A DNA stretch of 49,879 nt from an uncultured Candidatus Saccharibacteria bacterium (GTDB lineage Bacteria > Patescibacteriota > Saccharimonadia > Saccharimonadales > Saccharimonadaceae). Location of the stretch: the NCBI GenBank assembly GCA_948623715.1, contig CAPHDI010000005.1:1-49879 (forward strand), written 5' to 3'. This document shows positions 17,352-24,867 of this stretch, piece after piece. A program made the translations under genes and the position numbers. Numbering within the stretch: the first letter of the stretch is position 1; every line of letters starts with the position of its first letter. Below the pieces are notes generated by a model. It saw nothing but the letters and a program-made list of their open reading frames with translations. It was not told the DNA's origin and made no database searches.

Positions 17352-17495
17352 ACGACACCGTAGAGGTGTTTACACAATTCAAACCACAGAATGACCCATA
17401 GTAAAAACTGTACCCTACGGTGCCGTTTATCTACTACGGACCATTATTCTGTAAAACAAAATGATCTGCGGTATAAAATATGAATTGTGTAAACA
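17352..17495 (-). repeat. Nested inverted repeats in the leader of the FISUMP gene
   Basis: A perfect 15-bp pair TGTTTACACAATTCA (17367-17381) / its complement (17481-17495) encloses a second pair ACAGAAT (17387-17393) / ATTCTGT. A third pair (17352-17366 with 17413-17426, an ACCGTAG core) crosses the first two, so the structures are mutually exclusive. The crossing pair is followed on the minus strand by GTTTTTATTG, a U-tract. It may be an attenuator-like leader or a recombination site. Confidence 0.6.
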
Positions 17496-17603
17496 GTTCT
17501 AGTGTATCATGCTTTTACGGTTTTGCTAAGCCTTGATTTTTATAAATTTCATGCCGTGGTAGAAAATACTAGTATTACGTTTTTACTATAGAGTATCCGA
17601 ATA

Positions 17604-17682
17604 CTTTGGGGTTTCGGCAACAAAAAATAAACCCCAAAGGGTTTAAATCTGTGGTATACTAAACTTCGTCAGGTTGTTGCCG
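17604..17682 (+). other. Hairpin whose loop is complementary to a downstream 9-mer
   Basis: CTTTGGGGTTT (17604-17614) pairs perfectly with AAACCCCAAAG (17629-17639). The loop segment CGGCAACAA (17615-17623) is complementary to TTGTTGCCG (17674-17682), allowing an H-type pseudoknot. A TGG-TATACT promoter-like box lies in between (17652-17660). Downstream 17683-17750 holds a weak TAATTGC/GCAATTA hairpin and no gene. Confidence 0.45.
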
Positions 17683-17751
17683 CGTTTAAGGAAGAGAAGT
17701 AGGATATGATGTTTTTAATTGCTTTGGCGTAAGGGCAATTATTTATAAGTA

Positions 17752-17760
17752 TGATATGAT
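17752..17760 (+). promoter_or_regulatory. Extended -10 (TGA-TATGAT) before the islet's first gene
   Basis: TGA-TATGAT 15 nt before the ATG at 17776, with AAAAGGG in between. Confidence 0.5.
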
Positions 17761-17775
17761 ATAGAAAAGGGTATT

Positions 17776-18753
17776 ATGCTTAATTATAGTGAATCGGAAT
17801 TTAATAGGGCTAAAGGTATTTTGAGCAAGGAATTGAAAATAAAGAATAACAATTGCTTATATCCGTGCAGCCCATGCGGTAACAAAGTCGCAAAATGCCA
17901 CTCTATACAAGACAATCGTATCTTGAATTTATTGGCTCGTAGCGGACATGTTTATATGATAAAGCTCGATATCAATCATATGCAATACGATACACGCTCA
18001 GTTCCATTGTATTTTCAGAGATTAGGCGTCCACGAAGCGACTACTTTCACTGGCTTATGCAACATACATGACGCAGAAATGTTTAGACCAATTGATACTG
18101 AAGTTTTAAATTTAGAAAATCCACAGCATGCTTTTCTGCTTACTTATAGGGCGGTGATTAAAGAATCAGTCGCGCTCATAGAGGAGTATTATAGACAACA
18201 AACCATGCTTGAGGAGATGATTAAAAATGGGCTGATAACTTATGAAAGGTATTTTGAGTCAATGAGCATACCAGTACGACAGTTATTGTGGGCTAATGAT
18301 TTTATTGAATATAAGAAAGAATTTGACGGAATGTTCTGTAGCAAGACATATGATTCTCTATGTTATAGATGGGTTATATTAAAGCAAGAATGTCATTTTG
18401 CAGTCAGCACAGCTTTTTCTACATGGGAAATGGGTACAAAAGTGGATGGGATAGAACGAATTATAATCAACGTGTTTCCATACGAAGACAATACTTATGT
18501 GCTATTTGCATCGCTACCGGAAGACGAGAAACACCTGGACGCATATCTTGGAGAGTTTCTTGAATCTTCTGGCTACTACCAGCTATACGCTCTCTCAAAG
18601 ATTATTTTGCGAAATTGTGAGAATATTGCTTTTTCGCCATATCTCGTAGATAGTTGGTCTGATGACAAAAAAGCAGTAATCTTGCAGTATGTGTCCGAAA
18701 CAGGTGATACAGATAAAGTTGGTTATGAACACAAAGACCTATACTTATTTTGA
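17776..18753 (+). CDS. Cys/His-motif protein of a defence-type islet, unknown function
   Basis: 325 residues, no signal peptide. Residues ~28-45 contain CLYPCSPCGNKVAKCHSIQ and residues ~85-105 contain TTFTGLCNIHDAEMFRPID. The paired C-x2-C...C-HSIQ and C-x2-HD motifs suggest a zinc-binding or nuclease-like centre. I recall uncharacterised proteins with similar HSI...HD signatures near phage-defence genes, but no family name can be given with confidence. The gene is visibly more AT-rich than the housekeeping genes around it, suggesting transfer. AbiH follows 390 bp downstream on the same strand. Confidence 0.7.
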   Translation: MLNYSESEFNRAKGILSKELKIKNNNCLYPCSPCGNKVAKCHSIQDNRILNLLARSGHVYMIKLDINHMQYDTRSVPLYFQRLGVHEATTFTGLCNIHDAEMFRPIDTEVLNLENPQHAFLLTYRAVIKESVALIEEYYRQQTMLEEMIKNGLITYERYFESMSIPVRQLLWANDFIEYKKEFDGMFCSKTYDSLCYRWVILKQECHFAVSTAFSTWEMGTKVDGIERIIINVFPYEDNTYVLFASLPEDEKHLDAYLGEFLESSGYYQLYALSKIILRNCENIAFSPYLVDSWSDDKKAVILQYVSETGDTDKVGYEHKDLYLF

Positions 18754-18879
18754 CTGAGCTGTCAATCTGTAATTCTCAAATAATAGGTTAAATTTTTGCT
18801 TTTCCAGTTATCTAATACTCAATTATGGTATTCTTCCTAAAGTTTAGCATAAAGTTGGCTGAGTTTTATATTTTGCTCC

Positions 18880-19126
18880 TCGTGCCAATACCAACATTTA
18901 TAGTTAAGTGCCATCGAGAGCTCAGTCCCACATGTATGGCCGTTCTAAAAAATGTTGGGGAAGGATTGATAGTCCAATCCTCAGCGTGGTAATATCTAGC
19001 CGTGCGATATTACCACGCTGATGTGCCACCCTAAAGGCGTCCGCAGCAAAATGAAGAGAGACTTAGCGCTCAGAAAAACTACCGAAAAATATGAATTAGC
19101 ACTTATACGTCTTGAGTGCTAGTTTA
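18880..19126 (+). ncRNA. Hairpin-rich intergenic segment, candidate structured RNA
   Basis: Several stems follow one another: CCAACATTT with AAATGTTGG (about 18891-18957, long interior), AGGATTG/CAATCCT, a perfect 14-bp stem CAGCGTGGTAATAT/ATATTACCACGCTG (about 18980-19021), and AGCACT/AGTGCT ending just before the abiH promoter. A TGG-TATTCT box lies near 18827. No SRP, tmRNA, RNase P or 6S signature was recognised. 18754-18880 is AT-rich without a visible gene. Confidence 0.4.
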
Positions 19127-19128
19127 TG

Positions 19129-19137
19129 TGATATAAT
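19129..19137 (+). promoter_or_regulatory. Extended -10 (TGA-TATAAT), leaderless abiH
   Basis: TGA-TATAAT, then AGGACT and ATG at 19144 (6 nt). The islet gene uses the same promoter layout as the host genes. Confidence 0.65.
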
Positions 19138-19143
19138 AGGACT

Positions 19144-20157
19144 ATGAACATAGTTTTTCTGATTGGTAATGGTTTTGACCTTAATCTTGGGTTGCGCACG
19201 AGGTTTACGGATTTTTATGATTATTACGGCAAAATGCGCGCCGATGACAAGCGACAACATATTCAAACTTTTTTAGATAAAATTAAAAGTAGCGGAGAGG
19301 ACTGGTCTGATTTTGAGACATCGTTTGGAAAGTATGCGCAATATTTTTCCAGAGAGAATTATGAAGACTACCTTGAGGTATGGGCAGACGTACTTTTACT
19401 GCTCACTAAATATATAAATTTACAGCAAAAGAATGCGATACCCGCTGATCTGCGCCCAAACTTTGACACATGTAGATGTTTGATGTTTCCCGAAAAATTC
19501 CTTGCACGAGGTGCCAGATCTCCCTTTGAAAAACTGCGGGCTCACACTGGCGCCATTGCTAATATTGATGTAATTAATTTCAACTATACTAGTACATTCG
19601 AAAAGCTATACGATTGGCATGGGGCAGCGGAAACGCTTTCTGATGGACTAAATCATGCAACTCTTAATTCAGTTACCCATATACACGGTACGACGCGAGA
19701 GCTAATGATCTTGGGAGTGGATAACCCAGCACAGATAGCGGAGACGGGTAATATAAGCGAGATAGCTAGAGTTAGGAATAGACTCATAAAGCCGGTCGCA
19801 AACAAAAATAGTCAAACTTTGCGAGATGAAGATTGCGCTAAGCTCATAGCTAATGCTAATATTATATGTATTTTTGGTATGTCTTTAGGCGTAACCGATC
19901 AGACATGGTGGCATTTAGTAGGAGAGCGCCTTCAAAGCCCGGATGCTATGGCAATTATTTTCTCCAGAAATAAAGATATACCCGCCAACTTAGGTTATCT
20001 TTCCATAGAATTGCAAGAAGCAAAGATTAGTGAATTTCTTAATGTCGCGAATATTGCCGCAAACCAGGCGCCAGAGTTAACACATAAGATCGGCGTAGCG
20101 TTTAACTCTGGAATGTTTAGCGGTTTTACCAATATTACATCTTATCGCACATTTTAA
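19144..20157 (+). CDS. abiH: AbiH family abortive-infection protein
   Basis: 337 residues, typical for AbiH (PF14253). The N-terminal VFLIGNGFDLNLGLRTRFTD is the family hallmark. Further conserved blocks are VINFNYTSTFEKLY, VTHIHGTTRELMILGVDNP and ICIFGMSLGVTDQTWW. AbiH-type proteins were described as phage abortive infection factors in lactococci; the molecular activity is unknown to me. The start is fixed by the -10 box 6 nt upstream. The stop overlaps the convergent DUF2442 gene by 4 nt. AT-rich compared with flanking core genes. Confidence 0.9.
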   Translation: MNIVFLIGNGFDLNLGLRTRFTDFYDYYGKMRADDKRQHIQTFLDKIKSSGEDWSDFETSFGKYAQYFSRENYEDYLEVWADVLLLLTKYINLQQKNAIPADLRPNFDTCRCLMFPEKFLARGARSPFEKLRAHTGAIANIDVINFNYTSTFEKLYDWHGAAETLSDGLNHATLNSVTHIHGTTRELMILGVDNPAQIAETGNISEIARVRNRLIKPVANKNSQTLRDEDCAKLIANANIICIFGMSLGVTDQTWWHLVGERLQSPDAMAIIFSRNKDIPANLGYLSIELQEAKISEFLNVANIAANQAPELTHKIGVAFNSGMFSGFTNITSYRTF

Positions 20158-20420
20158 ACCATGCAAGACTGCGCATATAGATATTCTGGGGAGATGTCGA
20201 GGTCGTCATTCCAGGCTACGGTTGGGCCGACTACGTGCGCCCGCATAAAGAGACTCTTATCTCGCAGGGCAGACATGGCTGGGCGAGCTTTAATATATTC
20301 TGAGACATCAAAAATGCGACGGCTATTATCATTAAACAATAACTCTAAAGTAAAGTCGTCGTGCGGCTTGACGGTTTTTACAACCCAGGCGGGATTTGTA
20401 TGATTATTTCGTTCTTGCAT
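20154..20420 (-). CDS. DUF2442 domain protein
   Basis: 88 residues matching DUF2442: VKTVKPHDDFTLELLFNDNS, RRIFDVSEYI, FMRAHVVGPTVAWNDDLDISPEYLY. These proteins are often encoded next to DUF4160 partners, in pairs resembling toxin-antitoxin modules. No DUF4160 gene is present here. The only Shine-Dalgarno-like element (GAGG) is in the 3' strand of a hairpin (20432-20448) directly before the ATG, which could restrain translation or act as a terminator. Confidence 0.85.
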   Translation of the reverse strand: MQERNNHTNPAWVVKTVKPHDDFTLELLFNDNSRRIFDVSEYIKARPAMSALRDKSLFMRAHVVGPTVAWNDDLDISPEYLYAQSCMV

Positions 20421-20465
20421 AAAAAGAAGGCCTCTACTACGTAGAGGTACGACTTTATCAAATGA

Positions 20466-20586
20466 TGGTGCGCCCGACTAGAATCTTTCTTCCTGCGGAA
20501 GAAAGGACGCAGGGCGTCGCCTCGAAAGCCACCAAGCAAGCTTGCCGGCTTTGCTCGTCTCCTACTGCGTATGCACTAGCACAGCA
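20466..20586 (-). repeat. Partial tRNA-Leu copy split by a hairpin-rich insert
   Basis: 20466-20482 repeats exactly the 17 bases of the tRNA-Leu(GAG) 3' end at 20658-20674 (CCA, acceptor, part of the T arm). 20575-20586 repeats 20680-20691. In the intact tRNA these pieces are 5 nt apart; here they are separated by ~92 nt containing a perfect 9-bp hairpin (CTTTCTTCC/GGAAGAAAG) and the palindrome GCAAGCTTGC. This may be an attachment-site remnant or a tRNA pseudogene. Confidence 0.6.
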
Positions 20587-20620
20587 GCCATGTTAGTTTC
20601 AGGCTCCTTACGGAACCGGC

Positions 20621-20657
20621 AAATAAAAATAAACTCCCAAGGGAGTTTCTTTTTATT
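20621..20657 (-). terminator. Terminator downstream of tRNA-Leu(GAG)
   Basis: AAACTCCC (20631-20638) pairs with GGGAGTTT (20641-20648). The minus strand continues into ATTTTTATTT. Confidence 0.75.
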
Positions 20658-20747
20658 TGGTGCGCCCGACTAGACTTGAACTAGCACAGCATATAAATCG
20701 CCACTACCACCTCAAGGTAGCGTGTCTACCAATTCCACCACGGGCGC
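20658..20747 (-). tRNA. tRNA-Leu (GAG)
   Basis: Minus-strand class II tRNA: acceptor GCGCCCG/CGGGCGC, anticodon loop with GAG flanked by CTACC/GGTAG stems, long variable arm, T arm GTTCAAGTC, encoded CCA. 90 nt. Its 3' end is partly duplicated ~190 bp away. Confidence 0.95.
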
Positions 20748-20835
20748 AGACATATTACTATTATAGCAAATTTTTAAAATACCGCAAGCCCCTATTGACC
20801 TTTAAGTTGTCTCAGGAGCTGCGGTATTCGAGAGA

Positions 20836-21147
20836 TTAGTCGTCTTCTTCGACGACGACTTCGTCTTTAGCTTCCTTCCCCTCTGCGATGGCGGAAGAAT
20901 CGGTTTTTTGATTCTTTTTCGCGCCGACTTTTGGGAAGAGGAGATGAATGATACCATAGCCAGCATAAACGATACCCACGGTAATCAACCCTCGATAGAT
21001 AGTATAGCGCTGACCAGGCTTCGCGGATGCGTACGAGAAGTAGGTAAGCAACCCACCAGCCGCTGCGATTGCCGCCCCGATAATCAGCTCTTTGACGCCC
21101 TGTTTGCGGACGTTCTTCTTGTCTGTGGAATTATTACTATTACTCAT
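20836..21147 (-). CDS. Small two-helix membrane protein, unknown function
   Basis: 103 residues: polar N-terminus, helix 1 (LIIGAAIAAAGGLLTYFSYA), loop, helix 2 (LITVGIVYAGYGIIHLLF), then an acidic tail ending VVVEEDD. No family recognised. The start is fixed by TGC-TATAAT 6 nt upstream. Confidence 0.75.
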   Translation of the reverse strand: MSNSNNSTDKKNVRKQGVKELIIGAAIAAAGGLLTYFSYASAKPGQRYTIYRGLITVGIVYAGYGIIHLLFPKVGAKKNQKTDSSAIAEGKEAKDEVVVEEDD

Positions 21148-21153
21148 GGCTAC

Positions 21154-21162
21154 ATTATAGCA
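21154..21162 (-). promoter_or_regulatory. Extended -10 (TGC-TATAAT), leaderless
   Basis: TGC-TATAAT, then GTAGCC and ATG at 21147 (6 nt). Confidence 0.65.
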
Positions 21163-21283
21163 TATTTTTAGAAAAAGTTAAGTTTCGACATTAGAAACCA
21201 TGGCGACAGCAGTTAGCTGCACCCTATACTTTCATTATAGCACACATGCTTGAAAAAGTCAAGCTTTTAGCTGGTGGAGGTAG

Positions 21284-21319
21284 CAAAAACACAAGAGCAC
21301 CCCTGACGAGATGCTCTTG
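21284..21319 (-). terminator. Terminator of the 73-aa gene
   Basis: CAAGAGCA (21292-21299) pairs with TGCTCTTG (21312-21319), followed on the minus strand by TGTTTTTGC. Confidence 0.75.
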
Positions 21320-21349
21320 ATAGTACCTAAATATAAATCCGACGTGCAA

Positions 21350-21571
21350 CTAAGCCTTCTTGGCAGAGTCTTTCTTTTTCAAAGTCAAGAAACCGTTGCG
21401 AGGATTTTCGTTAACGACGCGATCTTCTGGCAAATCGCAAGGAACACCCTTGCCGCCTTCGGCAGTTTTCGTGAAGAAATAGATCGTCTGTGGCTTGCCG
21501 CCGCGCAAAGTGACCTCGGATTTGTGCAGATAATAGGTAATACCTTTACTATTGGTATGTTGATAGGCCAT
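21350..21571 (-). CDS. Conserved small basic protein, unknown function
   Basis: 73 residues, beta-strand-rich and Lys-rich: GITYYLHKSEVTLRGGKPQ, IYFFTKTAEGGKG, DLPEDRVVNENPRNGFLTL. I recall near-identical short proteins in other Saccharibacteria; no function is known to me. AAGGAGG precedes the ATG at good spacing, and a terminator follows, so it is a strong monocistronic unit and probably well expressed. Confidence 0.8.
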   Translation of the reverse strand: MAYQHTNSKGITYYLHKSEVTLRGGKPQTIYFFTKTAEGGKGVPCDLPEDRVVNENPRNGFLTLKKKDSAKKA

Positions 21572-21711
21572 TAAGTCCTCCTTAGATTATTATGTTCCTA
21601 TCTTATGTCGATTCTAATCTAACGTCAAGGGGTTTTATTGAGAAAAGGCCAAAAATCTTATGTTTTTGTGGAAAAGTGGGCCAGAAGAGGTCTTTCTGAG
21701 GGGCGCTGAGT

Positions 21712-22413
21712 TTATTTTAGGAAAATGAGGGCGAGCTTCAGGATGCACCAAATGATAATGCGGATGATAATAATGACGGCGAGGATGAAGCAGGCGACGA
21801 TAGCAATGCCGGCGGGAGTCCAGCTAAAAATCGGGGAGCCGAAGTCGCGGCGGTATTCCCCGGTGGGCGGGACGTTGGCGGTGAGGGTATTGTCGGTGAT
21901 TTCGACTTCGGGATATTTGCCGAGTTCATTGGTCCAGCAGTCGAGATAGCCTTGATTAGTCCAGGACCAACCGTTTTGAATAGCGAGAGGCTGACAGACG
22001 GCGGCGGCCGCAGCATAGATATTGCCATTGGGATTACTATCGTCGACGAGCTGATTACGAACTTCCTCAATGGCGGCATTGGCGGCGCGGAGATATGATT
22101 GCTCGAGATAAAATGGCCCTGTGCCGAAGATGATTGACTGAACTCCGTTGCTCTCGGCGATATTGATAACGGTATGCGAATAGACGAAATCGCGTAGCTC
22201 AGTAAGGCGGGCGGTAATCTCGTCTTCGTCGCCAGCGGCGTCGGCCTCGAGGACGGCGGTGCGGAGGTGAACCATCTGGAGGTGATCAAAACGCAGTAAA
22301 GTGGCAGTGAAGAAAGCGAGCGGAATTAAAATTAGGATGAGCTGCCAAGTGCGGACCGCGCGAAACGGTTTACTCAAAGCCTGTCTCAGAGAATTTGTCT
22401 TCTTGCCACCCAT
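21712..22413 (-). CDS. Membrane protein with N- and C-terminal helices, unknown function
   Basis: 233 residues. A basic start (GGKKTNSLRQALSKPFRAVR) leads to helix 1 (LILILIPLAFFTATLL), a ~125-residue external domain with two separated Cys (AVCQPLAIQ and YLDCWTNE) that could form a disulfide, and C-terminal helix 2 (GIAIVACFILAVIIIIRIII). The start at 22413 was chosen by the extended -10 upstream; a longer frame would cross the promoters shared with murC. No family recognised. Confidence 0.72.
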   Translation of the reverse strand: MGGKKTNSLRQALSKPFRAVRTWQLILILIPLAFFTATLLRFDHLQMVHLRTAVLEADAAGDEDEITARLTELRDFVYSHTVINIAESNGVQSIIFGTGPFYLEQSYLRAANAAIEEVRNQLVDDSNPNGNIYAAAAAVCQPLAIQNGWSWTNQGYLDCWTNELGKYPEVEITDNTLTANVPPTGEYRRDFGSPIFSWTPAGIAIVACFILAVIIIIRIIIWCILKLALIFLK

Positions 22414-22423
22414 TGTTATTATG

Positions 22424-22432
22424 ATTATAGCA
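22424..22432 (-). promoter_or_regulatory. Extended -10 (TGC-TATAAT) for the 22413 gene
   Basis: TGC-TATAAT with 10 nt to the ATG; divergent from the murC promoter. Confidence 0.6.
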
Positions 22433-22497
22433 TACTTTGGCGGTTTTTGGCGACATAGGGCGAGCCGCGAACGATTCTTCTCGCAAAAGCTCACTTG

Positions 22498-22506
22498 TGA
22501 TACAAT
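22498..22506 (+). promoter_or_regulatory. Extended -10 (TGA-TACAAT), leaderless murC
   Basis: TGA-TACAAT, then AAGTTT and ATG at 22513 (6 nt). Confidence 0.6.
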
Positions 22507-22512
22507 AAGTTT

Positions 22513-23832
22513 ATGAATATTTATATTTCTGGTATTTCGGGGACGGGAATGGGGCCGCTGGCGCTGATGGCGCAAGGGGCGGGGATGACGGTGTTTGGCT
22601 CAGATCGACAGCCGGGGGCGGTGACGGGAGAACTGACGGAGAATGGCATAAAAATTTATCTGGGGGAGCAAGACGGAGAGTTTCTGAAGGCGCGAGCGAA
22701 GTGTGAGGGGGTGGATTGGTTTGTCTATACGTCGGCGCTGCCGGAGGATCATCCGGAGCTGGTGATGGCGCGAAAACTGAAAATTAAACATATCACGAAG
22801 CGAGATGAATTAATTAGCTACCTGATCAAGAAATTAAAACTGAAGATGGTAGCGGTGGCGGGGACGCACGGAAAGACAACGACTACGGCGATGATCGTCT
22901 GGGCATGTTTGCAATTAGGAATCCCGGTGTCGTATCTAATCGGGACGACGTTGCCGTTTGCGCCGGCGGGTCAATATGATCCAAAGTCGAAGTATTTTAT
23001 CTACGAGGCGGATGAGTACGATCGAAACTTTTTGGCATTCCACCCGTGGCTAGCGGTGATTCCGGTGGTGACCTATGATCATCCGGATATTTATCCGAGT
23101 ATGCAATCTTATCAGGAGGCATTTAAGCAGTTTGAGGCGCAAAGCGAGATGGTGATACATGGAGATGAAATCGCGGCGGACGTGACGTTGGCTGGTGAAG
23201 CGCGGCGATATGATGCGACATTGGCGATAGATGCGGTGCTGAGGATTATGCCGGAGGCGCGAGGACTGGCGAGATTTACTAATTCGCGGCGGAAGAAAGT
23301 CGTAGAGGCAATCAACAACTTCCCGGGGGTCGGGAGGCGGTTTGAGCAGGTCTCAGAGGGGTACTATTCGGACTATGCGCACCATCCGGAGGAGGTGCAG
23401 GCAACGGTGCAGATTGCGCTGGAAGAGGCGGAACGGCGAGGGCTGAAGGGGGTCGTAGCGGTCTATGAGCCGCATCAGAATACGCGACAAGCGGGGGTGA
23501 TTGATGATTATAAGGATGCGTTTACGGGGTTGACGAAATTATACTGGCTGCCAACTTATTTGACACGAGAAGATCCTAAGTTAAAAACTTTCCGGCCGGC
23601 GGATTTTATCACGAGGCTAACGAATAAGAAAGTCGCGGAGCCAGCGGAAATTGGCGAGAAGCTAGGCGAAGAATTATTAAAATGGCACGAAAAAGGATAT
23701 TTAGTACTGTTGATGACGGCAGGACCGGCGGATGCGTGGCTGAGAAAATTAGTTTACGCCGGTAACCAGGAGTCAGCGGCGACGCGTTTTGTACATGCGC
23801 CGAGAAGTGCAGCCGAGGGAAGTGATCGGTAA
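22513..23832 (+). CDS. murC: Mur ligase, UDP-N-acetylmuramate-L-alanine ligase type
   Basis: 439 residues, three-domain Mur ligase. N-terminal Rossmann signature ISGISGTGMGPLALM, P-loop AGTHGKTTTTAMIVW, central YEADEYDRNF (E/D/H region) and VVTYDHPD, C-terminal SDYAHHPEEVQAT and AVYEPHQNTR, which match MurC. MurC adds L-Ala to UDP-MurNAc in the cytoplasm. Mpl (which recycles tripeptide) shares most motifs and cannot be fully excluded. Strong use of GCG/CGG-type codons, as in other core genes here. Convergent with the 24295-23873 gene. Confidence 0.88.
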   Translation: MNIYISGISGTGMGPLALMAQGAGMTVFGSDRQPGAVTGELTENGIKIYLGEQDGEFLKARAKCEGVDWFVYTSALPEDHPELVMARKLKIKHITKRDELISYLIKKLKLKMVAVAGTHGKTTTTAMIVWACLQLGIPVSYLIGTTLPFAPAGQYDPKSKYFIYEADEYDRNFLAFHPWLAVIPVVTYDHPDIYPSMQSYQEAFKQFEAQSEMVIHGDEIAADVTLAGEARRYDATLAIDAVLRIMPEARGLARFTNSRRKKVVEAINNFPGVGRRFEQVSEGYYSDYAHHPEEVQATVQIALEEAERRGLKGVVAVYEPHQNTRQAGVIDDYKDAFTGLTKLYWLPTYLTREDPKLKTFRPADFITRLTNKKVAEPAEIGEKLGEELLKWHEKGYLVLLMTAGPADAWLRKLVYAGNQESAATRFVHAPRSAAEGSDR

Positions 23833-23872
23833 AGCAAGCCAACTGTAAAGTCTGCGGGTGCAGTTCTTGCAA

Positions 23873-24295
23873 TTATTTGGCAGTTTTATCTTGATCTTCG
23901 GCGGTCGGAGTAGATTGCGAAATACCGAGAGACTCATCGGAGAGCGGCGTAGCGTCATAAGGATCGGAAAGAGCCTTGATACGGTCGTCGATGACTTTGA
24001 GTTCTTTGAGATATCCAGTGAGTTCGTTCTGCGTTAATTCCCCGGTCTCGCTAAAGACGTAGCTACTATTAACTTCTGATTCCTGCTCAACTTCTTCCTT
24101 GTCGGGGAGATAGCCAGGACGGGAGCGGTCGAGATAAATATCGCCGGAAGTACGGTAAACCCAGAGACTAAGACAAGTCGTCGCGACGGTGACGAGGAGA
24201 GCACCAGTCCCGAGGAGGAGAAGGTTGCGCTGGCCGTGATTAACATCTTTAACTTCTGGAGTCATAGCGCGGTTCTTTTCATCGATAAACGTCAT
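23873..24295 (-). CDS. Small single-pass membrane protein, last gene of a three-gene operon
   Basis: 140 residues: a short cytoplasmic N-terminus, one helix (NLLLLGTGALLVTVATTCLSLWVY), and an acidic external tail containing a helix (ELTGYLKELKVIDDRIKAL). Its ATG overlaps the preceding stop in an ATGA arrangement, so translation is coupled. No family recognised. The context (a secreted helical protein and an anchored thioredoxin-like protein) suggests an envelope task. Confidence 0.75.
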   Translation of the reverse strand: MTFIDEKNRAMTPEVKDVNHGQRNLLLLGTGALLVTVATTCLSLWVYRTSGDIYLDRSRPGYLPDKEEVEQESEVNSSYVFSETGELTQNELTGYLKELKVIDDRIKALSDPYDATPLSDESLGISQSTPTAEDQDKTAK

Positions 24296-24867
24296 AGGCT
24301 AGTCCGGAGCTCCTCGACGGCTTGATATTGCTTGGTGGAAAGTTCGGAAAGTTTCTCAGTAGTGCCGCGGAGCTCAGAGCGTTTATTGCGGACGGAAGTG
24401 AGCATGTTGTAAAAATCTTGTGGATGCAAGACGCAGTCGATGGCGATCAGATTCTCAAGCTCTCGCATATAGTCGACATAGCTATCGCGGAAATCGCTCT
24501 GGGCAGCGGTAAATTGATTCTGAATCTCGAATAGTTTCGTGGAGGGGACGCCATTCTTCACGAGGCGAAGATTGAGCGGAGTAATGAAACGGCCGTTAAT
24601 CGCTTCATAGGCAGTGCCGAGATAAGTGCGGGTGCGCGAGTCAGAATGTTGGAGCTTGATAAGAGACTGCTTAATATTGCCACAATTCTGGACGATGGCA
24701 TCGCTTTGCTCGGGAGTAAGTTTATTGTCTTCCTTGGATTCTTCGGAATCGGAGACCTTCTCGGCGTAAGCGGACTCGGGGCGGACAATAAAGGCCGGCG
24801 TGCAGACGAGTACGCTCGCAGCGATGGCTCCAAGAGTCGTAAGACTAATTCGCTTTATAGAGACCAT
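24292..24867 (-). CDS. Secreted helical protein, unknown function
   Basis: 191 residues. Sec signal peptide: KRISLTTLGAIAASVLVC followed by an AYA cleavage site before EKVSDSEE. The mature part is mostly helical, with one Cys early (VQNCGNIKQSL) and one late (AIDCVLHPQ) that could be disulfide-bonded. This fits the preceding gene, which carries a CxxC motif. The start at 24867 was chosen over 24885 because GGAAAG lies 8 nt upstream. It overlaps the preceding gene by 23 nt. Confidence 0.75.
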   Translation of the reverse strand: MVSIKRISLTTLGAIAASVLVCTPAFIVRPESAYAEKVSDSEESKEDNKLTPEQSDAIVQNCGNIKQSLIKLQHSDSRTRTYLGTAYEAINGRFITPLNLRLVKNGVPSTKLFEIQNQFTAAQSDFRDSYVDYMRELENLIAIDCVLHPQDFYNMLTSVRNKRSELRGTTEKLSELSTKQYQAVEELRTSL

